DNA from: Sporisorium sorghi
Taxonomy: Eukaryota > Basidiomycota > Ustilaginomycetes > Ustilaginales > Ustilaginaceae
Length of the DNA stretch: 46,184 nucleotides
Assembly: GCA_023212695.1 (NCBI GenBank)
Contig: JALCCG010000174.1
Span: 1 to 46,184, forward strand
Reading direction: 5' to 3'
Position 1 is the first letter of the stretch; each line of letters starts with the position of its first letter. Below the pieces are notes generated by a model. That model ran no database searches and had not been told where the DNA came from. It saw nothing but the letters and a program-made list of their open reading frames with translations. Shown one piece after another: positions 29,481 through 39,754 of this stretch. The position numbers were made by a program, and so were the translations under genes.

Positions 29481-32400
29481 CTACACAAACACAACGCCAT
29501 CCACACCCCAACTCCTCCGCACCTGAACCAGCGCCAGCGACTCCTTGATGAGCTCCTCGAGCAAGATCGTGTTATCGAGCACGCTGCTCAGCGTCGCCGT
29601 CCCCGTTTCTTTACGTCCACTCGCCGTCGGCGCGGGGCACCACTCCTCCGCCGCACCCAACGCCGTCGCACGCTGCGTCTTGACGATCACAGCGGCAGTC
29701 TCGCGAAAGTGGTCTGTGTACGGGTTGATCGTCGATGCTGATACTTTTCGCTCGCCTGCACTTGGTCGCGTGTCTGCAGGGGACGCTTCGGTTGCTGGTG
29801 AGGAAGCAGCTTTGCCGAGGTGCGAGGGCGTCCGTGTGGGACGGCCTCCGCCAAAGAGGCGTGCGAGGGCGCTGCTGCGGCCGATCGAGGCGGGTGGGTC
29901 TGCGTGAGTCGGTGGAAGAGCAGCCGAAGCAGCATCAGGGGAAAGCGAGGGGAGAGAAGCCCGTTTGTCTTCAATGACTCCAAAGTCCCTTTCTGCTGTT
30001 CTGATCCTCTCGTTCGTTTGCAGCCGCCCGCTGCCACCGCTGCCACCTTTGGGCAAGCGAGGTAGCGTCAGACACGCCCCGAGCGACTTGGCCTCTTCCG
30101 ATTGCGCGTCCTGCTCCCCCCTTGGCTCGATGACATCGAGTGCCGCAGAAAGGTCGTCTGTCAGCACCAGGCTTCTTCTCTCCGCCAGATAGCGATCAAA
30201 CTCTGGCACGCAGTCGCGGTACGCTGCCACTTGCTCCACCAGCCCTCGGAGCAACTGCACCAGCGCTGGCGGCTCCTCCCTGTCCGCATCCTTTCCCTGC
30301 GCATGCGTCAGCCAACCCTCCAGACTCCTCGCCGGCGATGCAGCCAGTGCAGAGAGAACACCGCTCGCCGCCAGATTCACCTCGACAGGCTGCGAGAAGA
30401 ATGATACGAGACCGGCGAACAGCTGCTGCACCAGCGGATCGCTGCGGACCAGTGGGATCTGCCCACCACCCAGGTCCAGAGTCGCGCTGAACGTGCTGTC
30501 TTGGCGCAAGGCTTGTTCGGCATCCAGCAGATAGTTGCTCAGCGAAGCTTGCAAGCCTTCGCTGCTCTTGGTGGAGCCGAACGTGGCGAGCAGCGACGAG
30601 AGCGCGTCGATCTCGCGGAAGTGGGTCTCGATCTTGCTGTACGTCGTGCTGTCCTGCTCCGTATCCAGAACAGGACTCTTAGGGAGCCAGTCGTCGGTCG
30701 GTGGCGCAGATGCGACCGTCTTGCGAGGCGGCAGTTGCAGAAGACCGCCACACGCGCGAAATCCATGACACACAATGAGACTTCTTGCAAGCCTCAACGC
30801 TCCGACTCGAGTAGCAGGTCGTTTGGTGTCCTCCAGACTGTCCAAGATGAGATCCTTGACGCTGTATCGATCCGAGTCATCGACGGGCACGTTGATTAGA
30901 TATCCGTATCCTCCTTCGCGACTTTCTTCGAGATTGCTAGGAAGGAGGAAGTCCAGTGCTACATCCGTCAGAAGGTGCTCGCTCCGCAGCACAATGACGA
31001 GTACGTCGAGGTAGTTGAGTACGGCGGCGGAACTGCCGTCAAAGTCGCTGCTCTCCATGAGCGAAGGGTAGACGACGTTGCGAATGAAAGTGTCACGGAT
31101 GGCGATGGCGATGGCACCTGCGAGCTTGCGCACCATCGGATCAAGATGCGGAGTGCCCGTCGACGGTGACGGCGATGACTCTGCAGCTTTTTCGTCGACA
31201 GCACTTGCAGCTTCAGTGAGGTGCTTGGAGGCGAGCCAGAGCGAGTCGAGCACATCTTGGCAAAACTCGATGAGGTCGACGAGCAAGCGGAGCTGTGCTT
31301 GCAGCTCAGGATCGTCGCTCCTCGTCGCCGATGCCAACGCTTCGGAGGCCTCATTTACAGCTACAGATGCGGAGCTGCTGGCCAATGTGATAGCACCACG
31401 ACTCAGCTTGGTCGACGCGGATGTGTCGTCAATCTCGGTTGGATCGTAGCGTGGAACAGGTCGAATGCGAGAGGGCAACAGGCCATAGGCAGCCCCGAGA
31501 CCAGCCCCAAGAACATCTGCAAAGTCCGAGTGGGCGATGAAGACGGCGAGCGAGCGACGGATATCTTCATTCGCGAACGAGACGCGCTTGGTCGATTTGC
31601 TTGCCTTGCCAGCTGCTGGGTTGCGAGGACGGCTGCCCTCAAGCGAGACGAGGAAGAGCATGCCAGCTCGAGCGAGCTCACCGATGCGACCTTCGCGATG
31701 AACAAACTTGAGCAGGTAGGAGAAGAGCGGGAACCTCAACCTTCGCTTCAGTTGCTTACGAGATGCAAAGGCTGTAGATGGTTGGATAGTGGCGGTGGAG
31801 TCGACGGATCCGGCTGGTGACGGTGGTCTCTCCACAGAGTCTGCAGTGGAGAATTGGGCCTTGTCGACATGGTCTTCCGAGGTCAAGTCGTCAAAGACAC
31901 TGCGGCTGACAATGATAGAGCCGTCCTTGAGACTGCGTGCATCCTGGGGGCTGTCGGCATCGTCGACGGGCTCGTCTGTGAAAAAGATCTGAAGCAGATC
32001 TGGCGTGTTGCGAATGCGACTGGCGATGTGGCACATGAGATCGACGAGATCCTCCTCGTAGTCGTTATCCTGCGCAGCAGCGGGAGGCATGTTGCTTGCA
32101 TCGAAAGAGTCGTCATCGAGCTGATATCGTACCGCATCCTCGTCGAGGCAGAGCTGAATGAGTTGAGAGATGGGCTTGTTGGCGGCTTGTCGGGAGAGAA
32201 ACTTTTCGTCGAGAAGGATGATGAGGTCCTTGAGCGCACGGATGGTCTCGCCGCGGATACCTTTTGGTCGGTCATCTACCGAGAGATGTACGAGCTCGGT
32301 AAGAATGTCGTATTTGAGCAGATACTCCATGCATGGCCCCGTGTGGCCATCATTGCTGCGGTTGCTTTCGAAAACGAGAGCGTCGATGATGCGCTGCAGA

Positions 32401-32618
32401 CGACGTGGAAGGTCGGATCGGGCTACGCCAAAGAAGAGGGCTCGTTCGTCAGGATTCTCGAGCTCAGCCTGGATGGCGAGCCAGTCTGCGTGAAAGACAT
32501 CGACGCTGCCGACGGGATGAAGGGAAGGCTTCTTGCGCAGACGTGGTGAGGCGGTGATGCCGGCCGCCGCTTTAGCAGGAGTGGAGACCAAGCCAGAAAG
32601 GCGGCTCAGATAGTCCAT
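29481..32618 (-). CDS. FHIP-type protein (RAI16/FAM160-like), FTS-Hook-FHIP complex
   Basis: A 1,045-residue single-exon helical protein. The N-terminal third follows the RAI16-like family: FHADWLAIQAELENP, then RLQRIIDALVFE, CMEYLLKYDILTELVHLSV, PKGIRGETIRALKDLI, and FPLFSYLLKFVHREGRIGEL. FHIP joins Hook and FTS to connect early endosomes to dynein and kinesin-3; this complex (Hok1, Fts1, Fhp1) is known from Ustilago maydis hyphae. The middle region (VRKLAGAIAIAIRDTFIRNV, LNYLDVLVIVLRSEHLLTDV) also fits. The C-terminal ~250 residues are low-complexity before a short helical end. I chose the ATG at 32618 (MDYLSRLSGL), where conserved sequence begins; the open frame continues upstream. The family call is from motif memory. 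Confidence 0.8.
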   Translation of the reverse strand: MDYLSRLSGLVSTPAKAAAGITASPRLRKKPSLHPVGSVDVFHADWLAIQAELENPDERALFFGVARSDLPRRLQRIIDALVFESNRSNDGHTGPCMEYLLKYDILTELVHLSVDDRPKGIRGETIRALKDLIILLDEKFLSRQAANKPISQLIQLCLDEDAVRYQLDDDSFDASNMPPAAAQDNDYEEDLVDLMCHIASRIRNTPDLLQIFFTDEPVDDADSPQDARSLKDGSIIVSRSVFDDLTSEDHVDKAQFSTADSVERPPSPAGSVDSTATIQPSTAFASRKQLKRRLRFPLFSYLLKFVHREGRIGELARAGMLFLVSLEGSRPRNPAAGKASKSTKRVSFANEDIRRSLAVFIAHSDFADVLGAGLGAAYGLLPSRIRPVPRYDPTEIDDTSASTKLSRGAITLASSSASVAVNEASEALASATRSDDPELQAQLRLLVDLIEFCQDVLDSLWLASKHLTEAASAVDEKAAESSPSPSTGTPHLDPMVRKLAGAIAIAIRDTFIRNVVYPSLMESSDFDGSSAAVLNYLDVLVIVLRSEHLLTDVALDFLLPSNLEESREGGYGYLINVPVDDSDRYSVKDLILDSLEDTKRPATRVGALRLARSLIVCHGFRACGGLLQLPPRKTVASAPPTDDWLPKSPVLDTEQDSTTYSKIETHFREIDALSSLLATFGSTKSSEGLQASLSNYLLDAEQALRQDSTFSATLDLGGGQIPLVRSDPLVQQLFAGLVSFFSQPVEVNLAASGVLSALAASPARSLEGWLTHAQGKDADREEPPALVQLLRGLVEQVAAYRDCVPEFDRYLAERRSLVLTDDLSAALDVIEPRGEQDAQSEEAKSLGACLTLPRLPKGGSGGSGRLQTNERIRTAERDFGVIEDKRASLPSLSPDAASAALPPTHADPPASIGRSSALARLFGGGRPTRTPSHLGKAASSPATEASPADTRPSAGERKVSASTINPYTDHFRETAAVIVKTQRATALGAAEEWCPAPTASGRKETGTATLSSVLDNTILLEELIKESLALVQVRRSWGVDGVVFV

Positions 32619-33001
32619 GTTGCTGTTCTTGAAGCCGCAGTCGGCACAGCGGCTAGCAACTCTGCCATGTATGAGAAGCCTGAGAAGGGTTGCAAGGACA
32701 GGTCCTGCTGAGATGGCTGAGTTGGATGGAGGATGAGAAGCAAAGTGACACTCACGCTGTTGCACTTGGCAATTGCGTTTTGCTGAACGGTGCATGCGCC
32801 AGGTGTTGGTCTAAGGCGCGAATTTCTCATTTTGTTAGATCCGTGAATCGCTCCTCAACCACAAATGCTGACAAATCATCGTCTCGAGACGACCCTTTCG
32901 AATATCAGATCCGAGACCTCGACGTGATCTGCATTTCCACCTGAGCCTTTCGCTGCTGTTTTCACCATCTTCTTTCGAGCATCCCCTGAACAAAGCGCAA
33001 C
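32619..33001. promoter_or_regulatory. Divergent promoter, FHIP-type gene / NDUFA2
   Basis: A 383-bp interval between start codons facing apart, holding both promoters and leaders. No repeat, operator or RNA gene recognised. Confidence 0.55.
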
Positions 33002-33515
33002 ATGCCGGCAAACGCATTGACCCGAGCATTCCCCAAGGCGCTCAAGGAGGTGCGTCTGCACCTCTGCCAGACCGGCCAGGCCTCTGCTGGAGCAAGGTGA
33101 GTTTGCATCGACGGGCTGTCAATCTGCAACCGACCAAGGACAACTACTGAACATCTCTTGCCTATTCCACTGCATACGCTTCACATTCAATCGCACAGAA
33201 AGTTCCTCGAGACCAACTACAAGCCCATCAAGCAGTCCAACCCCGACCTTCCTTTCCTTGTGCGAGAAGCTAGCGGCACTCCGGCACGTGCCTTTGCCCG
33301 TTTCGGTAGGTAGCAATGCTCGCTTCTGCATGGTACAGTTCTCCAGCCACACTCGCAGAAGATATCGTACTGACCTCTTTTCGTCTTGCTTTGTCCTCTT
33401 CAATACCCGACTGCCACTTACAGAGCGCGGTGTCGAGAAGCACGTCGAGCTTGATGGCCTCAGCTCGGCTGACGTCGAGAAGAAGTTTGGCGAGCTGCTC
33501 GCTGCCTCGACATAG
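33002..33515 (+). CDS. NDUFA2: NADH:ubiquinone oxidoreductase subunit NDUFA2 (B8), spliced
   Basis: Three exons, 33002-33096, 33199-33305 and 33424-33515, give 97 residues, the normal size for this thioredoxin-fold accessory subunit of mitochondrial complex I. No single open frame covers it. Joining the exons gives KEVRLHLCQTGQASAGARKF, NPDLPFLVREASGTPARAFA and RFERGVEKHVELDGLSS, then a helix ending ELLAAST, matching the L51/S25/CI-B8 domain. The first family Cys is present (LHLCQ); the second is replaced. Introns are 102 nt (GTGAGT...CAG) and 118 nt (GTAGGT, CTGAC, CAG), and both joints restore family-conserved codons (AG|A Arg, G|AG Glu). Three exons for under 100 codons is dense for this window. 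Confidence 0.92.
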
Positions 33516-33910
33516 ATGTGCACCCTTCTAGCAATGCGAAGCTCTCAACAGACGATTTGAAGAAACTGCATGACCTGTATTTGCGCTTCTGTCCTTGTGT
33601 GATGCTGTCGAATACGGACAACAAGGCCAAACTTGGATGAGCAAGAAGATCGGCTCGGCGAAACGCAGATGTGTTTTCCTGACGAGCCGAGGTGGCTTGC
33701 TAGTCTCACGAATGCCTCTCATTCTCAGTCCGACTCTTCGCATGCCAGCGAGACCCTTTGTGCACTGCTCTTCGTTGAGGCGGATCGCTACGTGTGTGAG
33801 AAGAGTTGAGGGTGCGACGGCTTTCGGGATCAAGGCGAAATTGCCTTTCTTTCGCGCGAGTGATTGGGTGACGCCTCATTGCAGCCAAGCAGCAGCCAAA
33901 CAGCAGCGGG

Positions 33911-33942
<32 letters not shown>

Positions 33943-34094
33943 TTGGTGTGGAGGCGACTTTGACCAACACCTTGCCTCATCCTTTCTACCACCAACTGCC
34001 TCCAACATACCCGGAAACTCGTCGCATAATCCCAATAGGAGCCGGTCAACATCTCGCATAGTGCAAGCTCAGAACGTGGGCCTAAATTGGCAAG
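33516..34094. other. Intergenic region NDUFA2-DOM34 with A29 tract
   Basis: A 579-bp gap between rightward genes. It contains an A29 homopolymer at 33911-33939, about 155 bp upstream of the Dom34 ATG. A poly(dA) tract at this distance could act as a nucleosome-excluding promoter element, as known in yeasts. No conserved reading frame seen. Confidence 0.55.
33911..33939. repeat. Poly(A) tract, 29 bases
   Basis: An uninterrupted A29 run directly read in the sequence, flanked by CAGCGGG and GGGTTGG. It lies in the presumed DOM34 promoter. Confidence 0.95.
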
Positions 34095-35468
34095 ATGAAG
34101 ATCACATCACGGCACATCGAAAAGGATGGCTCCGGCAGGATCACCATTGTGCCTGAAGAAGAGTAAGTCTCGACTCATTCGTCGTTGATCTAGATCAAGA
34201 CACAGAACTGACCTAGTCGACCCTACAATAGCGAGGACATGTATCATCTGTACAACCTGATCGAGCAAGGCGACTGTGTACGCGCAGCAGCTGTGCGTCG
34301 AGTTCAATCGGAATCATCCACGGGCTCGATAGAATCGCATCGAGTGCGTCTCAACCTGACCATCGAGGTAGTCAAAACGACATTCGACGCGACAGGCTCG
34401 AGTGCGCCGCCAGATCCATCCGCAGCAGCGGCGGCAGCTGCATCGACGTCTTCAACAGCACAGGAGGAAGAGGTGAGCCGGTCTGCTGCGGTGGGCGGTG
34501 CGGGCGGCGATGGAGCTACGCTGCAAGTGGCGGGGAGAGTGGTTGAGGAAAACCCGCACGTCAAGATGGGAGCGTACCATACGCTGGATCTCGAAGTGAA
34601 TCGAGCACTCACGATTACAAAAGAGAGCTGGGACGCGGTGCACCTGGAGCGACTGGGCGAGAGCACCGACGTCAGCCAGCGTGCCGAAGTGGGCGCTGTT
34701 GTATTGGGCGATGGCACCGCAGCTGTGTGCTTGCTTACGGGCCACATGACGGTGGTGCGGCAACGTATCGACGTGCCCATCCCACGCAAACGCAAAGGGC
34801 TTCCAGCAACGGCAGCGGATAAAGCGACGGCTCGCTTCTACGTCCAAGTCTACAACGCGGTGGTCAAATTGCTCCAGCTTCCAGCTCTGCGACTCATCAT
34901 CCTCGCATCTCCCGGCTTCACACGCGACTCGGTGTACGACTTTCTGTTCGAGGAAGCGGCACGGCGAGGCGACAAGATCCTGATCGGCAGCGAGGCGCGC
35001 CGCAAGTTTCTCAAGATCCACTGCAGCTCGCCACACGTGCACTCGCTCATGGAGGTGCTGCGCAGTCCCGAAGTCAACGCACAACTCAAAGACACCAAGT
35101 TTGCACGCGAGGGACAGCTGCTGGAGCGTTTCATGAAGCAGCTGGCGAGCGATGAGCTGCGCGCCTGGTACGGCGAACAACACGTGCTGCTGGCTGCATC
35201 CAGAGGTGCGATTGGCGTGCTGCTCATCTCGGACGGCCTGTTCCGAGCTGCAGATCCAGCGAGGAGGAAGAAATTCGTGGAACTGGTGGAAGAAGTGAGA
35301 GCGCAGGGAGGCGAGGTGGCCATCTTTAGTTCAATGCACGAAAGCGGACGTCAGCTCAACGCACTCACGGGCATTGCGGCTATCTTGACGTATCCGCTCG
35401 ACATTGAAGTTGTGGAAGAGGAAGAGGCGGAAGAAGCGCGAAACAAGCAGGCCGAGACGGCACAATGA
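34095..35468 (+). CDS. DOM34: Dom34/pelota ribosome-rescue factor (spliced)
   Basis: Two exons, 34095-34162 and 34232-35468, give 434 residues. The 69-nt intron (GTAAGT, CTGAC, TAG) joins the start MKITSRHIEKDGSGRITIVP through EEDEDMYHLYNLIEQGD, the conserved Dom34 N-terminus; the second exon alone would lack it. Dom34 with Hbs1 enters the empty A site of stalled ribosomes and splits them with Rli1, for no-go decay. Three eRF1-like domains are visible: the Sm-like N-terminal domain (about 1-160, with an Ala/Ser-rich loop insertion), the central domain with LIILASPGFTRDSVYDFL, and the C-terminal domain with ASRGAIGVLLISDGLFR and LTGIAAILTYPLD. The peptide-release GGQ motif is absent, as expected for pelota. 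The tail is acidic. Confidence 0.95.
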
Positions 35469-36293
35469 CGAGCGTGAAAAACTTGTCAGCAATGCATCTT
35501 GTTGCCGCTCAGTTGGCTGTGTGTGTATGGCATCCTTGAAGTTGAACAGCTGAGAAGCTGAAGAGCGTGTGCTCTTTAGATCTTACATCTAGAAAATATT
35601 CGAGCAGCACGTGACCTCAAAAATAGGGTCATAGCGGGACCGTGTCAGCGCGTTGAGTTTTCTGCCCGCAATGCGCACCAGAGCGGAGCGGGTCTTGGTG
35701 TTGCTCTGCTGCACCCGGCGTTGCCGACATTGCGCAAGGTTTTTCGCTCATTGATCCGATGTTAGGCTGTTGGGCTTCCTGTTTGCAGCTGAACGAATCT
35801 GAGTTGCGCGAGTGACAAGCGTCGGAACAGGATGCGGATTCGTGTGTGAGAATGCAGGAAAAGGAAAAGTGTTGGTGTTGGCTCTCTGCGGATGTATGCA
35901 AAATGAAGTTCCGCTTCCGCATTTTTTGAACAATCACACCTCCATCTAATCACACCAACACTCTTGCTTCCACACAGTCACAATCAAATCACATCGTCAC
36001 AATCTCATCATATTATCGACCTTTCCAATCGACCATCTTCATCGTTGCACTCCTTCTACCTTCTCCAGCTGATCGAGCCTCTTCCAATTGGTCGCCACGA
36101 CGCAGGTTCATGGACTCAACCATCCTCTCGACTTATTCGTCCTGAGCGGCTTGCCATCGCAGAGCAGCCAGCGTGCTGGCTAGCCGCTTTGCCATCACAC
36201 CCCCCCTAGAACGGCTGGCATAGATCCGCTCCTGCAACTCAAACATCATCTGCCCTATCCTCGAGAGCTGGTCTCTCGGCATACACGCTCAGC
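35469..36293. other. Intergenic region, DOM34 3' end and kinesin-8 promoter
   Basis: An 825-bp gap between rightward genes. It contains a CACGTGAC E-box at 35608-35615 and, from about 35930 to 36110, a C/T-rich stretch with repeated ATCACA-like words (CACAATCAAATCACATCGTCAC) typical of a fungal promoter or leader. Frames inside are short and not conserved. Confidence 0.5.
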
Positions 36294-39200
36294 ATGACGG
36301 AATCGTCCATCAACGTCTGCGTTCGAATTCGCCCCTTCAGCGAAAAGGAAGCATCTCAGCTCGCACCCAATGAAGACCATACACCTTTCCTCGGCGACGG
36401 TGGTCTCGCTGGCAACATCTCACCCAACAAGTTTTTGCCAAATGCAGCATCCACTTCGACACTCAAGACACGCTTCGTGCGCCCCATCGTCAAGCCTATG
36501 GACCAAAAGGTGCTCGTCTTTGATCCGCCCGATACCAATCCATTGACACGCCTCTACAACAACAACCCGCTAGCACACGGCGCCAGACGCAGCAAAGACG
36601 TTCGATACGCATTCGATCGTGTCTTTGACTCGACAGCTTCCCAGACCGATGTGTTCCAGGAGACGTGCAAGCCCTTGCTGGATGGCATCCTCAACGGCTA
36701 CAATGCAAGTGTTTTTGCTTACGGTGCCACGGGCTGCGGTAAGACTCACACCATCAGCGGTACGCCTCAAGATCCAGGTCTCATCTTCCTCACCATGAAG
36801 GAGCTCTACAGCCGCATTCAGGATGCACGCGACGACTCGGACGTACAGATTCGTCTTTCGTACCTCGAGATCTACAACGAAACGATCCGTGATCTGCTCA
36901 GCTCCGAACCCACTCCGCCCGGTGCTGGCTTGGCACTTCGCGAAGACGCCAACAATCGCATCTCGGTCGTCGGCATCACAGAGCTCGTCCCCGAGAGTCC
37001 AGAGAGCGTTCTCGAGTACATCCAGGAAGGCAACTTGCGACGCACCATGAGCCCCACCGAGGCCAACGCCGTCAGTTCTCGTTCCCATGCTGTGCTCCAG
37101 ATCAACGTCACCCAAAAACCACGCATTGCCAGCATGACCGAACAGACCACCTCGGCTTCGCTCAACATCATCGACCTCGCCGGCTCAGAGCGCGCCTCTG
37201 CCACCCGCAACAACGGCGCACGAATGAAGGAAGGAGCCAACATCAACAAGTCGCTGCTCGCCCTCGGTAACTGCATCAATGCCCTCTGCCAATCCGACGG
37301 TGTACGCAAACACATTCCTTACCGCAACTCGAAGCTCACCCGTCTGCTCAAGTTCTCGCTCGGAGGCAACTGCAAGACCGTCATGGTCGTCTGTGTCAGC
37401 CCGTCCAGCGCCCACTACGAAGAGACGCACAACGCGCTCAAGTACGCCAACCAGGCAAAAAACATCCGCACCAAGGTCAGCCGCAACATGATCAATGTTG
37501 ATCGTCACGTCGCCCAATACGTGCAAGCGATTCACGAGCTCAAGGAGGAGAACGAACGACTGCGCGCCAAACTCGATGAGCGCGGCACGCTCGAGTCGGC
37601 TGCAGAGAAGCGCAAACGTGCAGAGATGGGTAGGGAGATGGACGAAGCCAAAAAGCGCATGCGCGAAAGCACCGACAACGTCACCAAACTCGTATCCGAT
37701 AAGGCCGGCTTCGAAGCGACCACTGCAGCTGCCGAGACGAAACTGAGCGAGCTGCGCAAACGCTTGGCGGTCGTCGAGGCAGACCTGAACCGCTTCAGCA
37801 GCAAGGGCGAGGTGCTCCCCTCGGACCTCGAAGGCGAACGCGACGTTCTACGCAAGATGATTGCCAGCGAAGAAAAGGCGCTGCGCGACGAGACCACCTG
37901 TGCGGGAGTGCGCAGCTTGCTCAACAGCCTCCAGATGCAGCGCGGCATCATCGTCGCCGCCTCGCACAACCAAAAGTTCGACACAGAGGCGTCCGAGACC
38001 ATCCAGACACTCGGCAACGCTATGCTGGCAGAAGTCGAGGCGGAAAAGGCCAAGGCCAAGTTTGCCGGACTGTTGCAAGTTCTCCGACGTTCGACCACCG
38101 AGGCGACACAGCTCGTTGCTGTAGCAACGAGGAGCACTATCGCGTTGCGCGAGGTGGCTGGCGAGCTCGAGTACAGAGCCACTCACGACGCGGCCGGCAA
38201 ACAGAGTGCGGACGGCGAGCTTTCGTCGACATTGTCACTGCTGGCTTCTCAGCTGCGTAGCATCGCGGGCGAGAACGACAAGGTGTTTGAGGCGATGTGT
38301 GGTGCCAGTTTGCCTGCTGTTGTGCCTTTGCCTGTGTCTGCAGCGGCTGCGGTCGTGGGTGGTGCGGGTGCAAGCAAGCCCGCAAAGCCAGTCGTCAGTT
38401 CGACCCTGCGCCGCTCGCGAACCTCGCTGGCGGTCGGCTCAGCAGCTTCTGCCGCTCCCTCAACTTCGACTCGATCCGCCTCCTCTACTTCAGGGCGAGC
38501 GACGACTGCTCCCGCTGCAGCGCTTGCCCGATCGACCAGCATGCAAGTCACCAGCTCGCCTTCTGCGAACGGGGTTGCACCCTCCGCGACACGACCCGGT
38601 TTCGCCGCACCCACCTCGTCGTCTTCCGCACGGTCGCAGATGGCCGCCAGCAGCCCAGCGCGCAAAGCAGCCGCCCCCGTGCGCCGGGTCAACGCTGCAG
38701 CACAAGCGTCCACGCGGAGGCTGAGCTCGGTCCGGGGGGCTACTCGCTCTGCTGCTGCTGCGCCCCTACCAGTAGTCGAGGAGAAAAAGAAGTTCCGCTG
38801 GGCGGACGAAGCCGGCGAGGGCGATATCGACGACAAAGGGCTCGGGCACGCTGTTGCGGGTGCCGAGCCGGGATCGTATGGTGACAGTGCGGGCAGCAGC
38901 TCCGGTACAGAGTGGGAGGATCTGTCCGATGGACGGAGCACGCCTGCGCAGCTGTCGAAGCCTCTGCCTGCAGCTCCTGCTTCGGTAGCGGCCAAGCCGA
39001 TCCCGCGGTCGACGTCGGTAGGTACGGCGGGGGCGAAGGGCGCGAGCGCGTTCGGTGAGGCCAAGCGCGTGTCGGGCGGATCGACGCTCTCGCCGCTGCA
39101 CGAGGGTGCTGGGTCGGCCGACGAAGCGGACATATCGTCGTCGTCGCCCGTGGCATCTCTCAAACCGCTCGCTGCACCGCGCCCGCCGCTGCGCGCCACC

Positions 39201-39575
39201 ACCAACACCACCACCGGTGCCACAGCGGCACTGCTCAACGGCGCCTCGTTCCCCGTTTTTACCTCAGCGGAGAGCGGCATCAACGCAGCAACGTTCAACA
39301 CGATCGTGCCGGTGAAGAAGGCCTTCCCGCGCCCGAGCGCCGGCGGGCCCGGCCCGATCCGCAGGAGGACCAGGACGAGCGTCGCTGTTGTCGGGCAGGC
39401 CAATCCGCTGCTCGCCTCGGGGATGGGTAGTGGCGCGATTCCGGGCCAGTTTGTGGCCGCGGGGAGTGGGGTGGGGAACAGGGTCAAGGCGAGCAGGGTG
39501 TCGGTGGTGCCTGGCGCGATGCGCAGTGCGAGTGCTAGCGTTGTGGGTGGTGCAGGTTCGGGGTTGTTTGGTTGA
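36294..39575 (+). CDS. KIP3: Kinesin-8 (Kip3-type) motor protein
   Basis: A 1,093-residue single-exon kinesin. The motor domain spans about residues 5-390: N-terminal INVCVRIRPFSEKE, P-loop GATGCGKT (144-151), switch I SSRSHA (261-266), switch II DLAGSER (294-300), and KHIPYRNSKLTRLLKFSLGG. The loop after strand 1 (DGGLAGNISPNKFLPNA) and the neck (NALKYANQAKNIRTKV, then a coiled coil with IHELKEENERLRAKL) follow the kinesin-8 pattern. Kinesin-8 walks to microtubule plus ends and shortens them, controlling spindle length, chromosome alignment and nuclear position. Short coiled coils continue to about 640; the last ~400 residues are Ala/Ser/Pro-rich and basic, consistent with a disordered microtubule-binding tail. 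The ATG at 36294 immediately precedes the motor. It is convergent with the S9 peptidase gene. Confidence 0.93.
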   Translation: MTESSINVCVRIRPFSEKEASQLAPNEDHTPFLGDGGLAGNISPNKFLPNAASTSTLKTRFVRPIVKPMDQKVLVFDPPDTNPLTRLYNNNPLAHGARRSKDVRYAFDRVFDSTASQTDVFQETCKPLLDGILNGYNASVFAYGATGCGKTHTISGTPQDPGLIFLTMKELYSRIQDARDDSDVQIRLSYLEIYNETIRDLLSSEPTPPGAGLALREDANNRISVVGITELVPESPESVLEYIQEGNLRRTMSPTEANAVSSRSHAVLQINVTQKPRIASMTEQTTSASLNIIDLAGSERASATRNNGARMKEGANINKSLLALGNCINALCQSDGVRKHIPYRNSKLTRLLKFSLGGNCKTVMVVCVSPSSAHYEETHNALKYANQAKNIRTKVSRNMINVDRHVAQYVQAIHELKEENERLRAKLDERGTLESAAEKRKRAEMGREMDEAKKRMRESTDNVTKLVSDKAGFEATTAAAETKLSELRKRLAVVEADLNRFSSKGEVLPSDLEGERDVLRKMIASEEKALRDETTCAGVRSLLNSLQMQRGIIVAASHNQKFDTEASETIQTLGNAMLAEVEAEKAKAKFAGLLQVLRRSTTEATQLVAVATRSTIALREVAGELEYRATHDAAGKQSADGELSSTLSLLASQLRSIAGENDKVFEAMCGASLPAVVPLPVSAAAAVVGGAGASKPAKPVVSSTLRRSRTSLAVGSAASAAPSTSTRSASSTSGRATTAPAAALARSTSMQVTSSPSANGVAPSATRPGFAAPTSSSSARSQMAASSPARKAAAPVRRVNAAAQASTRRLSSVRGATRSAAAAPLPVVEEKKKFRWADEAGEGDIDDKGLGHAVAGAEPGSYGDSAGSSSGTEWEDLSDGRSTPAQLSKPLPAAPASVAAKPIPRSTSVGTAGAKGASAFGEAKRVSGGSTLSPLHEGAGSADEADISSSSPVASLKPLAAPRPPLRATTNTTTGATAALLNGASFPVFTSAESGINAATFNTIVPVKKAFPRPSAGGPGPIRRRTRTSVAVVGQANPLLASGMGSGAIPGQFVAAGSGVGNRVKASRVSVVPGAMRSASASVVGGAGSGLFG

Positions 39576-39754
39576 TCGTTTGTATACACACACATGCACT
39601 TTTCTCAATCGTCATCTTCTATCGGCTCTATTTGTATCGAGGTCACGCGTTTGGCAAAGAGAATGGTCTTCATGAGTCTGTGATGCAACACTCACTGTCC
39701 AAGGAGCCCGTATGATGCAAAAACACACTGCTCCCAAAAACCCGCACCCGCCTC

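Noticed and set aside
38249..39595. Long minus-strand open frame (448 codons)
   Set aside because: Antisense to the low-complexity kinesin-8 tail; no conserved sequence.
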